Notes under the pieces: model-generated | Told to the model about the DNA's origin: nothing | Databases searched by the model: none | Seen by the model: only the letters and a program-made list of their open reading frames with translations | In this document: positions 43,786 to 53,613 of the stretch, piece by piece | Layout: each line of letters begins with the position of its first letter | How positions within the stretch are numbered: the first letter of the stretch is position 1 | Assembly (NCBI GenBank): GCA_002337045.1 | Contig: DDFF01000007.1 | Location: forward strand, 372,001-436,000 | Reading direction: 5' to 3' | Source: Bacteroidetes bacterium UBA1935 | GTDB lineage: Bacteria; Bacteroidota; Bacteroidia; Chitinophagales; Chitinophagaceae | DNA length: 64,000 bases | Program-made: the position numbers and the translations under genes

Positions 43786-44879
43786 TGCGCTATCGCTAAT
43801 ACTTTTTCAGCTATTCTTTTATCTGCATCTTTTATGGCAAGTACCTTCAGGGCTTTTACCATTATCTCCTGCATAGATGCATCCTGCAGCAGCATTTTCA
43901 ATTTCTTTACCAGTTCTGTTTTCGCATCACTGTCTTTCACCATCATGGCAGCATTGTGTTCTACCAGTGCCATTGCATTGCTTGTCTGATGGTCTTCTGC
44001 AGCAAACGGATACGGCACGAATATTACAGGCTTTGCCACGATGCAGAGTTCTGCTATTGCCAACGCACCTGCTCTGGATATCACAACATCAGCCGCTGCA
44101 TAAGCGTAATCCATCTCACGTATGAAGTCGAAGACTTTTACTTTATCACCAAATGCAGCAGCTCTTTGTTTTGCCTGTTCGTAATAAGGCTTGCCTGTTT
44201 GCCACACTATCTGCACATCCTGTTGCAGTATTTCTTCAAGGCTTGCATCTATCGCTTCGTTGATAGATTTTGCACCGAGGCTGCCACCAACTACCAGTAT
44301 TGTTTTCCTGAAGTTGTTCATGCCAAGCCATGCCTGCCCTTCAGCCCTGTCCAGTGTTGATTGCGATATCTTGCTACGTACTGGATTGCCCGTCAGTATC
44401 AACTTATCTGCAGGGAAGAATTTATCCATCTTCTCATAAGCAACACACACTGCTTTTGCTTTCCTGCTCAATATTTTATTGCTCTTACCTGCGTAAGAAT
44501 TTTGTTCCTGTATCAATGTAGGTATACCCATACCCTGCGCTGCATTCAGTACAGGGAAGCTGGCATAACCACCAACACCCACCACGGCATGCGGCTTAAA
44601 ATCTTTCAGTATGCTGCGCGCATGCAAAGCACTCTTCAGCATTTTATAAGGCAGCAACAGGTTCTTCAACATATTGCTCCTATTGAAGCCTACGATATCC
44701 AACCCTACTATTTTAAAACCTTCCTGTGGTACTTTCTCCATTTCCATCTTGCCTTGCGCACCTACAAAAAGCAGCTCTGTACCCGGTTGCAATTGCTGCA
44801 ACGCATGGCCTATGGCTACAGCCGGGAATATATGCCCGCCTGTACCACCACCTGCTATTATGATGCGTTTGTTGTTCAT
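43782..44879 (-). CDS. murG: UDP-GlcNAc:lipid I GlcNAc transferase MurG
   Basis: Adds GlcNAc to lipid I at the inner face of the membrane to make lipid II. The 365-residue GT28 enzyme begins RIIIAGGGTGGHIFPAVAIG, has GGYASFPVLNAAQ near residue 105 and LIQEQNSYAGKSNKILSRKA near 120. ILVVGGSLGAKSINEAID is near 190 and VISRAGALAIAELCIVAKPV with PYPFAAEDHQTSNA follows. It lies 1 bp after ftsW and overlaps murC by 4 bp. Confidence 0.97.
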   Translation of the reverse strand: MNNKRIIIAGGGTGGHIFPAVAIGHALQQLQPGTELLFVGAQGKMEMEKVPQEGFKIVGLDIVGFNRSNMLKNLLLPYKMLKSALHARSILKDFKPHAVVGVGGYASFPVLNAAQGMGIPTLIQEQNSYAGKSNKILSRKAKAVCVAYEKMDKFFPADKLILTGNPVRSKISQSTLDRAEGQAWLGMNNFRKTILVVGGSLGAKSINEAIDASLEEILQQDVQIVWQTGKPYYEQAKQRAAAFGDKVKVFDFIREMDYAYAAADVVISRAGALAIAELCIVAKPVIFVPYPFAAEDHQTSNAMALVEHNAAMMVKDSDAKTELVKKLKMLLQDASMQEIMVKALKVLAIKDADKRIAEKVLAIAQ

Positions 44880-44880
44880 C

Positions 44881-46086
44881 TTACGCTACCGCAGCTTTTG
44901 GAGTTTTAACTTTAGTTTCTTCGTTTATTTTTTTCTTTCCTTCGTTTTCATCTACATACCTGCTCACACTCAGTACCACACCTATTGCAATACTGGTGAA
45001 CCAGATAGACGAACCACCCATACTAATCAGTGGCAATGTCAGACCGGTTACAGGTACCAGATGCACGTTCACCGCCATGTTCAGCATTGCCTGAAACACA
45101 AGCGTAATGCTAAGCCCCACTGCAAGGAATGCACCGAATGCATAAGGGCATCGCCTGAATATCTGTATACTCCTCCAGAGGAACAACAGATATAGTATCA
45201 CTACAAATGCACCTCCTATCAGTCCGTATTCTTCAACTACTATAGAGTAGATGAAATCTGAATAAGGGTGTGGCAGAAAATTGCGTTGCAGGCTCTTGCC
45301 CGGCCCACGGCCTGTAAGGCCTCCGTTTGCGATAGCAATCTTTGCCTGCTGCACCTGGAAAACGTCTTCTTTTTTCTTTCCGTCTTTGCCTTCGCTGCTG
45401 CCTGCAAAGTCTTTAATGCGTTGCTCCCATGTAGCAGCGCGACCAAAGCCTGTAGCTTTTGAAACAAAGAACAATCCTACTACGCCTATCACACCGGCAA
45501 CTGCCAGCATCATGATGTGTTTTACCTGCACCCTGCCTATGAAGAACAGTATGCAACATGTAAAACCAAGCATCAACGCGGTAGATAGATTGGCAGGAGC
45601 AATAAGCGCACATGTTACCAGAACAGGTATCAGCGCAGGCATAAAGCCTTTCTTCCAATCTTTAATTACATTCTGTTTGATACTCAATATCCTTGCCAGG
45701 AACATGAACAAAGCCAGCTTTGCAAGGTCTGATGTCTGGAATGTAAGGTTGATAACGGGGAGCTTTATCCAACGAGAACCCTCATTGAGCGTAGCCCCGA
45801 AAAACAATGTATAAATGAGTAACGGCAAACTTAAGAGGTACAACATGATAGCTATACGAGCGAACTTTGTATAGTTTACCAGATGCACACCATATATTAT
45901 CACCAAACCCAGCGCCAGCACCATGAGGTGTTTCATCAGGAAGTAGCTCGGGTTTTTAGACATACGGAAAGCAAGCGAACCTGTTGAGCTGTACACAGCG
46001 AGCAGGCTTATGAAAGATAGTACGATGACTACCCCCCATATTACTTTGTCCCCTTTGGTACGATTCAACAATTTGTTCATTGCCAT
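44881..46086 (-). CDS. ftsW: SEDS glycosyltransferase FtsW
   Basis: The septal peptidoglycan polymerase partner of FtsI. The 401-residue SEDS protein has about ten membrane segments. It opens with the conserved LLAVYSSTGSLAF and has NEGSRWIKL in the first loops. The large extracytoplasmic loop carries GLTGRGPGKSLQRNFLPHPY and SDFIYSIVVEEYGLIGG, and the end has VTGLTLPLISMGGSS. The position between murD and murG identifies FtsW rather than RodA. The tail is Lys-rich. Confidence 0.95.
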   Translation of the reverse strand: MAMNKLLNRTKGDKVIWGVVIVLSFISLLAVYSSTGSLAFRMSKNPSYFLMKHLMVLALGLVIIYGVHLVNYTKFARIAIMLYLLSLPLLIYTLFFGATLNEGSRWIKLPVINLTFQTSDLAKLALFMFLARILSIKQNVIKDWKKGFMPALIPVLVTCALIAPANLSTALMLGFTCCILFFIGRVQVKHIMMLAVAGVIGVVGLFFVSKATGFGRAATWEQRIKDFAGSSEGKDGKKKEDVFQVQQAKIAIANGGLTGRGPGKSLQRNFLPHPYSDFIYSIVVEEYGLIGGAFVVILYLLFLWRSIQIFRRCPYAFGAFLAVGLSITLVFQAMLNMAVNVHLVPVTGLTLPLISMGGSSIWFTSIAIGVVLSVSRYVDENEGKKKINEETKVKTPKAAVA

Positions 46087-46105
46087 TGCTTTTCCTCTTT
46101 ATTAA

Positions 46106-47464
46106 TTACAATTCTTTCACAGCATCTTTAAACTGACGGCCACGGTCTTCGTAGTTCTTAAACAGATCGAAGCTGGCACATGCAGGCGATAACAATACTG
46201 CATCACCTTTGTCGGCAAATGCATAAGCTGCTTTTACGGCATCTTTTGCACTCTGTGTATCCGCGATGTTTTCAACCACACCATCAAAAGCATCGTGAAT
46301 CGGCTTGTTGTCTATACCCATACAAACAATGGCTTTTACTTTTTCCTTAACGAGGTCCATTATCTCGTTATAGTCATTGCCCTTGTCCTGGCCGCCCAGT
46401 ATCAGTATAGTAGGTTGCTTCATGCTTTCCAGTGCAAACCATACAGAGTTTACATTGGTAGCCTTGCTGTCGTTGATAAAGTCGACACCACGTACGGTGG
46501 CAACATATTCAAGACGGTGTTCCAATCCTTCGAACGATGTGAAGCTCTCTCTGATTTTTTCCTTGCGAATACCCGCAATACGAGCCGAAATGCCTGCTGC
46601 CATGCTGTTATATTGATTGTGCCTGCCTTTTAGAGAAAGATCATGTATAGACATGTTCATATCCTCACCGTTGTAGTTGATGTTCATGTGTTCGTTTTGA
46701 ATGGATCCTCCCTCGTTCGGTTGTTGTTGTTCGCTCATCGTAAAATAGATTGTGTGTGAATTAATGGAATGGTTGGCGAGATGATCTGTAATTACTTTAT
46801 CATCAAGGTTAGTAATGAAAAAATCTTTGTTTGTCTGGTTTTCGGTGATGCGGAATTTAGAACGTATATAGTTGTCGAATTTGTAATCATATCTGTCTAG
46901 GTGGTCTGGTGTTATGTTCAGCAGTATCGCTATATCCGGGCGAAACTGATGTATATCATCCAACTGAAAACTGCTTACTTCTATCACATACCATGCAGCA
47001 GGCTTTTCTGCTATCTGCCTTGCAAAGCTGTAACCGATATTACCTACCAGTGCAGCATCGTAGCCTGCTTCTTTCAGCAAGTGGTATGTTAGTTTTGTTG
47101 TTGTACTCTTACCATTACTACCAGTGATAGCGATTATTTTGCTATCACCTTTGTAGCGGTAACCAAACTCTATCTCGCTGCACACTTCTATACCTGCTTC
47201 GCGTATTGACTTTACCACAGGTGCTTTGTCAGGTATGCCCGGGCTCTTCACTACACAATCAGCATTCAGGATTTTATCCATGCTGTGGGTGCCATCTTCG
47301 TATGTTATGCCCGCTTCTGTCAATGCTGTTTTGTACTCGTCTTTTACTTTACCACCATCGGTAACAAAAACATCCCAACCTTGCTGTTTACCCAGCAAAG
47401 CAGCACCTACACCGCTTTCAGCAGCGCCCAGTATCACCAGTCGTTTTTGTTGTCTGTTACTCAC
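46106..47464 (-). CDS. murD: UDP-MurNAc-L-Ala--D-Glu ligase MurD
   Basis: Adds D-Glu to UDP-MurNAc-L-Ala. The 452-residue protein has LVILGAAESGVGAALLGKQ near residue 9, SPGIPD near 74, ATP loop AITGSNGKSTTTKL near 113, and NITPDHLDRYDYKFDNYI near 180. HNQYNSMAA, INDSKATNVNSVWFALE near 318 and LSPACASFDLFKNYEDRG at the end are also typical. The start is GTG at 47464, whose first G is the last base of the mraY TAG stop (TAGTG). The tight coupling supports this unusual start. Confidence 0.96.
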   Translation of the reverse strand: MSNRQQKRLVILGAAESGVGAALLGKQQGWDVFVTDGGKVKDEYKTALTEAGITYEDGTHSMDKILNADCVVKSPGIPDKAPVVKSIREAGIEVCSEIEFGYRYKGDSKIIAITGSNGKSTTTKLTYHLLKEAGYDAALVGNIGYSFARQIAEKPAAWYVIEVSSFQLDDIHQFRPDIAILLNITPDHLDRYDYKFDNYIRSKFRITENQTNKDFFITNLDDKVITDHLANHSINSHTIYFTMSEQQQPNEGGSIQNEHMNINYNGEDMNMSIHDLSLKGRHNQYNSMAAGISARIAGIRKEKIRESFTSFEGLEHRLEYVATVRGVDFINDSKATNVNSVWFALESMKQPTILILGGQDKGNDYNEIMDLVKEKVKAIVCMGIDNKPIHDAFDGVVENIADTQSAKDAVKAAYAFADKGDAVLLSPACASFDLFKNYEDRGRQFKDAVKEL

Positions 47465-48735
47465 TATCTCATTTTTAATGTTACAATACTCAATACAGCC
47501 AGCAGTATGCCTATAATCAGAAACCTTGTTACAATTTTACTTTCGTGGTAGCCTTTCTTCTGATAGTGGTGGTGCAGTGGCGACATCAGGAATATCCTGC
47601 GACCCTCGCCATATTTCTTCTTTGTGTGTTTGAAGTATGCCACCTGTATCATTACAGAAAGATTCTCTACCAGGAAGATGCCGCAGATAATTGGTATAAG
47701 CAGCTCTTTCCTTACGATGATGGCCAGCGATGCTATGATACCACCCAATGCAAGGCTACCCGTATCGCCCATGAACACCTGCGCAGGATATGCATTGTAC
47801 CACAGGAAGCCCACACACGCACCTACAAACGCACCAATGAATATGGACAGCTCGCCGAGGTTTGGTATGTGCATGATATTGAGGTAGCCTGCAAATACAT
47901 AGTTGCCCGATACATAGGCAAACACACCGAGGCATATACCTATAATAGCCGACACACCTGTTGCAAGGCCGTCTATACCATCTGTTATATTAGCACCGTT
48001 TGATACTGCCGTGATGATGAAGATGACGAACAGTACATATATAATAGGTGTCGCTGTCTTCACGGCACCTTCACCAAAAACCTTTGCAATGCCTGCGTAG
48101 TTAAACTCGTGCGTCTTTACAAAAGGTATCGTAGTTGTTACGCTCTTCACAGTAGCATATTGATGATCTACACCATTCTGATCTTTGCGGGTATAGGTAT
48201 TGCCAATTTGTTTTTCTGAAGCATTGCATACTACAGGTGCACCTTCTTTTACTTCGCGAGTTACTACTACATGCTGATTGTAATACAGCGTAAGACCTAT
48301 AATAGCACCAAGCCCTACCTGACCCATTATCTTGAATCTTCCTGCAAGGCCTTCTTTATTCTTTTTGAATACTTTGATATAATCATCCAGAAAACCAACC
48401 AAGCCAAGCCACACGGTACTCATTATCATCAATATGATGTACACATTCTCTACACGTGCAAACAACAGTGTAGGTATCAGTATAGCCGCAATGATGATGA
48501 TACCACCCATAGTAGGCGTACCTTTTTTCTGATTCTCTCCTGCCAGTCCCAGATCGCGCACTGTTTCGCCGATTTGTTTGCGTTGCAGGTAGTTAATCAG
48601 GTTTTTGCCCAGCACTGTGGTTATCACCAGCGAAAGTATGATAGCCATAGCTGCACGGAAGGTGATGTAGTAAAACATCCCGGCTCCAAACATGCCAAAG
48701 TGCTCGCGCAGATATGTAAACAAATAGTACAGCAT
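47464..48735 (-). CDS. mraY: Phospho-MurNAc-pentapeptide transferase MraY
   Basis: Transfers phospho-MurNAc-pentapeptide to undecaprenyl phosphate to form lipid I. The 423-residue polytopic protein has GTPTMGGIIIIAAILIPTLL near residue 73 and FLDDYIKVFKKNKEGL near 116. NITDGIDGLATGVSAI carries the catalytic Asp cluster near 248, and MGDTGSLALGG with the later HHHYQKKG motif ends it. An insertion at about 160-215, between membrane segments, is typical of Bacteroidota MraY. It lies 24 bp after murE. Confidence 0.97.
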   Translation of the reverse strand: MLYYLFTYLREHFGMFGAGMFYYITFRAAMAIILSLVITTVLGKNLINYLQRKQIGETVRDLGLAGENQKKGTPTMGGIIIIAAILIPTLLFARVENVYIILMIMSTVWLGLVGFLDDYIKVFKKNKEGLAGRFKIMGQVGLGAIIGLTLYYNQHVVVTREVKEGAPVVCNASEKQIGNTYTRKDQNGVDHQYATVKSVTTTIPFVKTHEFNYAGIAKVFGEGAVKTATPIIYVLFVIFIITAVSNGANITDGIDGLATGVSAIIGICLGVFAYVSGNYVFAGYLNIMHIPNLGELSIFIGAFVGACVGFLWYNAYPAQVFMGDTGSLALGGIIASLAIIVRKELLIPIICGIFLVENLSVMIQVAYFKHTKKKYGEGRRIFLMSPLHHHYQKKGYHESKIVTRFLIIGILLAVLSIVTLKMR

Positions 48736-48759
48736 CAGCTATCAGTTGGTTAGTCTCTT

Positions 48760-50226
48760 TTATTTTTCAAGTGTTGCAAACATTTCTTTCAATACTTCCC
48801 TGTCGTCAAAAGGATGTTTCACACCTTTTATTTCCTGGTATGTTTCATGTCCTTTTCCTGCCACCAGCACTATGTCTCCCGGCTGCGCCAGTGCTACTGC
48901 TGTTTTTATAGCTTCTTTCCTGTCCGTTATTCTTAATGACTTTCTTTTTTGTACGCCTGTCAATCCCGATTCCATTTCGTTCAGTATCGCTTCAGGGTCT
49001 TCGCTTCGCGGATTGTCCGATGTCAGTATGGCTCTGTCGCTATGCTCGCATGCTACCTCTGCCATTACAGGGCGCTTTGCACTGTCCCTGTCACCACCGC
49101 AGCCAACAACTGTTATCAGTTGTTGTCCTTTGGTACGCAATTGATTTACTGTTGCCAGTACGTTTATCAGTGCATCAGGTGTGTGTGCATAGTCTACTAT
49201 ACCCAGTATGCTGTCTTTGTCAGACATCTGCGTTTCGAACCTGCCCGGCGCACCGTGCAGATTGCTGAGTATAGAAAGCACCTGCATTTTATCTTCGCCC
49301 AGCAGCACCGCTATGCCATATACCGCCAGCAGATTGTATGCATTGAATGTGCCTATCATCCTGAAGTGTGCTTCGGTACCATCTACCGTCATCACCAAAC
49401 CGGTCAGGTTGTTTTCCAGCACTTTTCCTTTGAAGGATACCGGTGCTTTCAGGCTGTATGCATGCTTATCCGCTTTTGTGTTTTGCAGCATTACCATACC
49501 ACGCTTGTCATCTGCGTTTGTTAGTGCAAATGCAGTTTCAGGCAGGTTATCGAACAGTTGCTTTTTAACACGTATATACTCGTCGAATGTTTTATGATAG
49601 TCGAGATGGTCGTGTGTGATGTTGGTGAACGCTGCACCTGCAAAACGCAGACCCGCTATACGTTGCTGATGTATAGCATGAGAGCTCACTTCCATAAACA
49701 CATATTCGCATCCCGCATCTGCCATACGCCCTAAGAGCGATTGTACAGATATTGCATCGGGCGTTGTGTGCGTTGCTATCTCTACTACTTCATCAATATG
49801 ATTCTGTACAGTAGATATCAAACCAACTTTATAACCCAGTGCTTTGAACAATTGATAGAGCAGCGTAGTAGTAGTGGTCTTGCCATTGGTACCTGTTACA
49901 CCTACCACCTTCATCCTTGCAGAAGGATTGCCGTAGAAAGCATCTGCCATGGCACCTGCAGCATACGCGCTGTCTTTTACCTGCACATACACAACATTAT
50001 CTGCTGTTGTTGCAGGCATATCTTCGCACACTATCACCGCTGCACCCAGTGCTAATGCTTTGTCTATAAACTGATGACCATCAACCGTAGTACCACGCAC
50101 TGCAATAAATACAGTACCTGCCTGCACTTTGCGAGAGTCTATGCTCAGGGCACTTACTTCTACAGAAGTCTCGCCTGCTATGCGCAGTGGTGTTATACCT
50201 GTTAATATGTCTTTCAGCAATATCAT
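48760..50226 (-). CDS. murE: UDP-MurNAc-tripeptide synthetase MurE
   Basis: Adds the third residue, usually meso-diaminopimelate in Gram-negative bacteria, to UDP-MurNAc-L-Ala-D-Glu. The 488-residue protein has SALSIDSRKVQAGTVFIAVR near residue 25 and ATP loop GVTGTNGKTTTTTLLYQLF near 108. EVSSHAIHQQRIAGLRF is near 175, GAPGRFETQ near 325, and TSDNPRSEDPEAILNEME near 402. The last is the DNPR motif associated with diaminopimelate. Its ATG directly follows the ftsI TAA with no gap. Confidence 0.96.
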   Translation of the reverse strand: MILLKDILTGITPLRIAGETSVEVSALSIDSRKVQAGTVFIAVRGTTVDGHQFIDKALALGAAVIVCEDMPATTADNVVYVQVKDSAYAAGAMADAFYGNPSARMKVVGVTGTNGKTTTTTLLYQLFKALGYKVGLISTVQNHIDEVVEIATHTTPDAISVQSLLGRMADAGCEYVFMEVSSHAIHQQRIAGLRFAGAAFTNITHDHLDYHKTFDEYIRVKKQLFDNLPETAFALTNADDKRGMVMLQNTKADKHAYSLKAPVSFKGKVLENNLTGLVMTVDGTEAHFRMIGTFNAYNLLAVYGIAVLLGEDKMQVLSILSNLHGAPGRFETQMSDKDSILGIVDYAHTPDALINVLATVNQLRTKGQQLITVVGCGGDRDSAKRPVMAEVACEHSDRAILTSDNPRSEDPEAILNEMESGLTGVQKRKSLRITDRKEAIKTAVALAQPGDIVLVAGKGHETYQEIKGVKHPFDDREVLKEMFATLEK

Positions 50227-52314
50227 TTAGCTAAGCTGCAGTTCTATTGTTTGTCCTTTATTAATTTTTGTACCCGGTGCCAGCGATTGATAAGCAACCT
50301 TACCCCTGCCACGCACCACTACTTTCATACCTTGTTTTTCAAGCAAGAACACGGCGTCTTTCAACCCCATACCACTTACATTCGGCACTTGTCCTGCAAA
50401 TACTTTTGTTGTCTGCACCAGTTCTTTCTTCACAGTATCTGTTGTCACATTTATGATATAGTTGTCTGCAACCGATGGTGCTTTGCGTCCCATGCGGCGC
50501 ATCAGCACATCGTAGCTTGCAGCAGGTGCGCTGTTTGCCACCATACGTTTATCACTTTTCTGTGCAATGCTATCCAGCGGACCTATCCAACCTTTGCTGC
50601 TTGCAAATACTTTGTCTGCAATCATCCTGAATACAGGCGCAGCTATCACACCACCGTAGTATGCACCCGAACCTTTGTTGGTACGTATCACTACTGCTAT
50701 GGTATACTTAGGTTTGTCTGTAGGGAAATAACCTACAAATGAACCCTGATACACACCGTCGCTATACTTAATGCCTTTATCAGCAACCTGTGCCGTACCT
50801 GTTTTACCTGCAATACCGTAGAACGGACTGCGGATGTGTTTAGCAGTACCTGTCAGCACCACTTCTTTCATACAATCCTGCAACTGGCGGATAGATGAAG
50901 TATCTGCTACTGCTTCTTCCAGCACTTTCGGTTCGTATTTCTTAATTGTCTTACCATACTCACGTATCTCACTTATCAGATACGGACGCATCAGCTTACC
51001 ACCATTTGCCACAGCATTGTACACCATACAAGTATGCAGTGGTGTTATCTGTATTTCGTAACCGTAAGCCATCCATGGCAACGTGGTTGCACTCCAGTCA
51101 CTTTGTCCCGGCTTCTTCACACGTGGTGCACGCTCACCGCTCAGGTCTATACCTGTTTTTCTGTCCAGATGCAGATCGTGCAGATGGTCCAGATATTTTT
51201 GGGGGTTCGATTGGTAGAACTGATAACCCAGTTTTGCCATTGCTACGTTCGATGAATGCGCGAACGCATCTTTGATACTCATATCCCCCATACCAAGGTG
51301 AGAATCCTTCAGTGTAAGATTACCAAAATGCGCAACACCTCTTTGACAGTCTACATGCTTATCAATAGTGATATACTTGTCTTTCAACAATGCCATCAGC
51401 GTCATCAGCTTGAAGGTTGAGCCCGGCTCTGTAGGAGACATTGCATAGTTAAAATCTTCCCAGTAGCTACCATCTGTCTGCTGACCAAGATTTACCAGTG
51501 CACGTATTTTACCTGTCTGTGCTTCCATCACAATGCAGGTACCATATTTACACTTGTATTGCTCCAGCACACTCTTCAGCGCATGCTCTGCTACTTCCTG
51601 TATACCTATATCCAGTGTGGTAACAATATCCTGTCCGTTGTGCGGCTCTACTTCGCTACCTTCTACAGGCATCCATACACCACCTGTTTCTTTACGTTCT
51701 ACACGCGTACCGTTATCACCTTTTAGCACCGTATCATAGGTACGTTCCATACCAATGGTCTGGCTATTCTCTCTCCACAAGCCTATGGTACGGAATGCCA
51801 GCATGCCATACGGATTGATGCGTTTGATTTGCGGGTCTTCTATAAAACCACCACGCCTTTTGCCTTTATTAAATATCGGCAGGCTGCGCAGTGCCTGATA
51901 ATCGTAGTAAGGCAAATTTCTCTTCAGCAACCAGTAGCGCGATTGCTTTTTGAAACCTTCCGTAAGCATAGCCTTGTACTTAGCAGCAGGTGCATCTTTA
52001 AACAATGCCGCCATGCACAGTGCCAGTGTATCTGCATAGCGCTTAAACGTATCGGGCTTGATGACAGAGAAATCTATATGCACATCAAACTGCGGAATGG
52101 TAGAACACAACAAAGCTCCCTGCTCGGTGTAGATGTTTCCACGCTCTGCAGGCAGTGTAGTAGTACGTGTGTGCATCTCCTTCGCCAGCTTGCGCAGCTC
52201 CGGCCCTTCATTTACCTGTATATAGGCAACCTTCATTATGATGGCCAACCCAAACAGGCAAATGCATGTGAATGCCACATACACCCTGAACCTTATGTCT
52301 TGTTTTACTGTCAA
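50227..52314 (-). CDS. ftsI: Septal transpeptidase FtsI/PBP3 with PASTA domain
   Basis: Cross-links septal peptidoglycan. The 695-residue class B PBP has one membrane segment (about 13-32), the pedestal with ERGNIYTEQG, and the transpeptidase domain with Ser299 in GSTFK (299-302 is STFK). SSN is at 354-356 and KTGTAQ at 504-509. A C-terminal PASTA domain (about 632-695, starting VPNVSGMGLKDAVFLLEKQG) is present, unlike in E. coli FtsI. The start seems to be TTG at 52314. No ATG precedes the membrane segment, and the encoded TVKQDIRFRVYVAFT matches family N-termini. It lies 8 bp after ftsL. Confidence 0.95.
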   Translation of the reverse strand: MTVKQDIRFRVYVAFTCICLFGLAIIMKVAYIQVNEGPELRKLAKEMHTRTTTLPAERGNIYTEQGALLCSTIPQFDVHIDFSVIKPDTFKRYADTLALCMAALFKDAPAAKYKAMLTEGFKKQSRYWLLKRNLPYYDYQALRSLPIFNKGKRRGGFIEDPQIKRINPYGMLAFRTIGLWRENSQTIGMERTYDTVLKGDNGTRVERKETGGVWMPVEGSEVEPHNGQDIVTTLDIGIQEVAEHALKSVLEQYKCKYGTCIVMEAQTGKIRALVNLGQQTDGSYWEDFNYAMSPTEPGSTFKLMTLMALLKDKYITIDKHVDCQRGVAHFGNLTLKDSHLGMGDMSIKDAFAHSSNVAMAKLGYQFYQSNPQKYLDHLHDLHLDRKTGIDLSGERAPRVKKPGQSDWSATTLPWMAYGYEIQITPLHTCMVYNAVANGGKLMRPYLISEIREYGKTIKKYEPKVLEEAVADTSSIRQLQDCMKEVVLTGTAKHIRSPFYGIAGKTGTAQVADKGIKYSDGVYQGSFVGYFPTDKPKYTIAVVIRTNKGSGAYYGGVIAAPVFRMIADKVFASSKGWIGPLDSIAQKSDKRMVANSAPAASYDVLMRRMGRKAPSVADNYIINVTTDTVKKELVQTTKVFAGQVPNVSGMGLKDAVFLLEKQGMKVVVRGRGKVAYQSLAPGTKINKGQTIELQLS

Positions 52315-52322
52315 TTTCCCCT

Positions 52323-52700
52323 TTACGGTTTGTATATAGTACTGTCAACAACTATACTGTATGCGGGCAGCGACATGGGCTTCATACCCAACGACGATGC
52401 ACGTTTTATTACTTCACTCTCCATCTTCACATACATAAGCTTACTGCTCACGTCCATATATTTCCAGCGTAGTTCTTTCAATACTTTGTTTTCCTTATTC
52501 AGCTCGCGTTGCATATCTACTGCGCGTTGAGAGTTGTTGATGTACAACACCGCCAGCAATGCCACAAAAGCAAGGAAGGGGATATTATTAACGATAGCTT
52601 TGTAAGACAGTTTATCCACCAGCGTTTTCCAATCGCTTCGCACACGTTGTGCAGGTTGTTGTTCCTGCTCTGTTACATTGTGTGTGTTCTGGGTGCTCAT
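52323..52700 (-). CDS. ftsL: FtsL-like division protein
   Basis: A 125-residue bitopic protein in the FtsL position. A polar cytoplasmic N-terminus (1-38) leads into one membrane helix (about 41-57, FLAFVALLAVLYINN), then a periplasmic leucine-zipper-like helix from about 60 to 105. Sequence conservation of FtsL is low, so the call rests on topology and on its place between rsmH and ftsI. It starts within the rsmH stop (ATGA overlap). Confidence 0.8.
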   Translation of the reverse strand: MSTQNTHNVTEQEQQPAQRVRSDWKTLVDKLSYKAIVNNIPFLAFVALLAVLYINNSQRAVDMQRELNKENKVLKELRWKYMDVSSKLMYVKMESEVIKRASSLGMKPMSLPAYSIVVDSTIYKP

Positions 52701-53611
52701 GCTATCTTTTCTGCTATCCTTAAACGGGCGCTTCGTGCCCTTGAATTGTTTTTAATTTCTTCTTCCGTAGGTTCTACGGCTTTGTTATTTATAAGCCTCA
52801 GCGGTGCCTTGTGCAGCGTGCGGCCAAATCCATCTTTCTCTGCTTCTTCCCACGTTCCGTTCTTCATATATTGCTTCACCAACCTGTCCTCCAGCGAGTG
52901 GAAGGTGATAACGCTCAGCCTGCCTTCAGGCTTCAGGCATTGTGCCGATTGCATCAGCAAATCTTTCAGCGCACCCATCTCATCATTCACCTCTATCCGC
53001 AGCGCCTGAAAAACCTGTGCCAGATACCTGTTGGGATTCCCCTTCATTATCGGTGCCAGCATACCCTTCAGTGCATCTATACTATTCAGCACTACAGTAG
53101 CTCTCTTATCCACTATATGTTTTGCAAGCTGTTTAGAGTTGCGCACCTCTCCGTATTGTTCAAAGAGTTTGTGCAACTGCTGCTCGCTGTATGTCTTCAG
53201 CACATTGGCTGCGGTTTGCTCTGCCCGTTTATCCATCCGCATATCCAGCGGACCATCGAAGCGAATAGAGAAACCACGCTCTGCTGTATCAAACTGAAAA
53301 GAACTTACACCCAAATCGGCCAGTATACCATCTACCTCTCTGTATCCGTGCAGCCTCAAAAACTTGCTCAGGTAGCGAAAGTTTTCCGTAACAGGTATCA
53401 ACCTGTCGTCATCGGGTTTGTTGCGCCACGCATCTGCATCCTGGTCAAAAGCTATCAGCCTTCCGTTTTCGCCCAGCCTGCTCAGTATTTCTCTGCTATG
53501 GCCACCGCCACCAAAAGTGGCATCTACATACACACCATCGCTTTTTATATTCAGGCCGTCAACTGTTTCCTTCAAAAGGACCGTTGTGTGGTAAAAAGTG
53601 GAGCCCTCCAT
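52697..53611 (-). CDS. rsmH: 16S rRNA (cytosine1402-N4)-methyltransferase RsmH
   Basis: Methylates C1402 of 16S rRNA at the P site; formerly called MraW. The 304-residue protein has HTTVLLKETVDGLN near residue 8, the SAM loop YVDATFGGGGHSREIL near 28, and LIAFDQDADAW. GILADLGVSSFQFDTAERGF is near 98 and RLSVITFHSLEDRLVKQYM near 232. All are family signatures. It is 2 bp after mraZ and overlaps ftsL by 4 bp. Confidence 0.97.
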   Translation of the reverse strand: MEGSTFYHTTVLLKETVDGLNIKSDGVYVDATFGGGGHSREILSRLGENGRLIAFDQDADAWRNKPDDDRLIPVTENFRYLSKFLRLHGYREVDGILADLGVSSFQFDTAERGFSIRFDGPLDMRMDKRAEQTAANVLKTYSEQQLHKLFEQYGEVRNSKQLAKHIVDKRATVVLNSIDALKGMLAPIMKGNPNRYLAQVFQALRIEVNDEMGALKDLLMQSAQCLKPEGRLSVITFHSLEDRLVKQYMKNGTWEEAEKDGFGRTLHKAPLRLINNKAVEPTEEEIKNNSRARSARLRIAEKIA

Positions 53612-53613
53612 CC

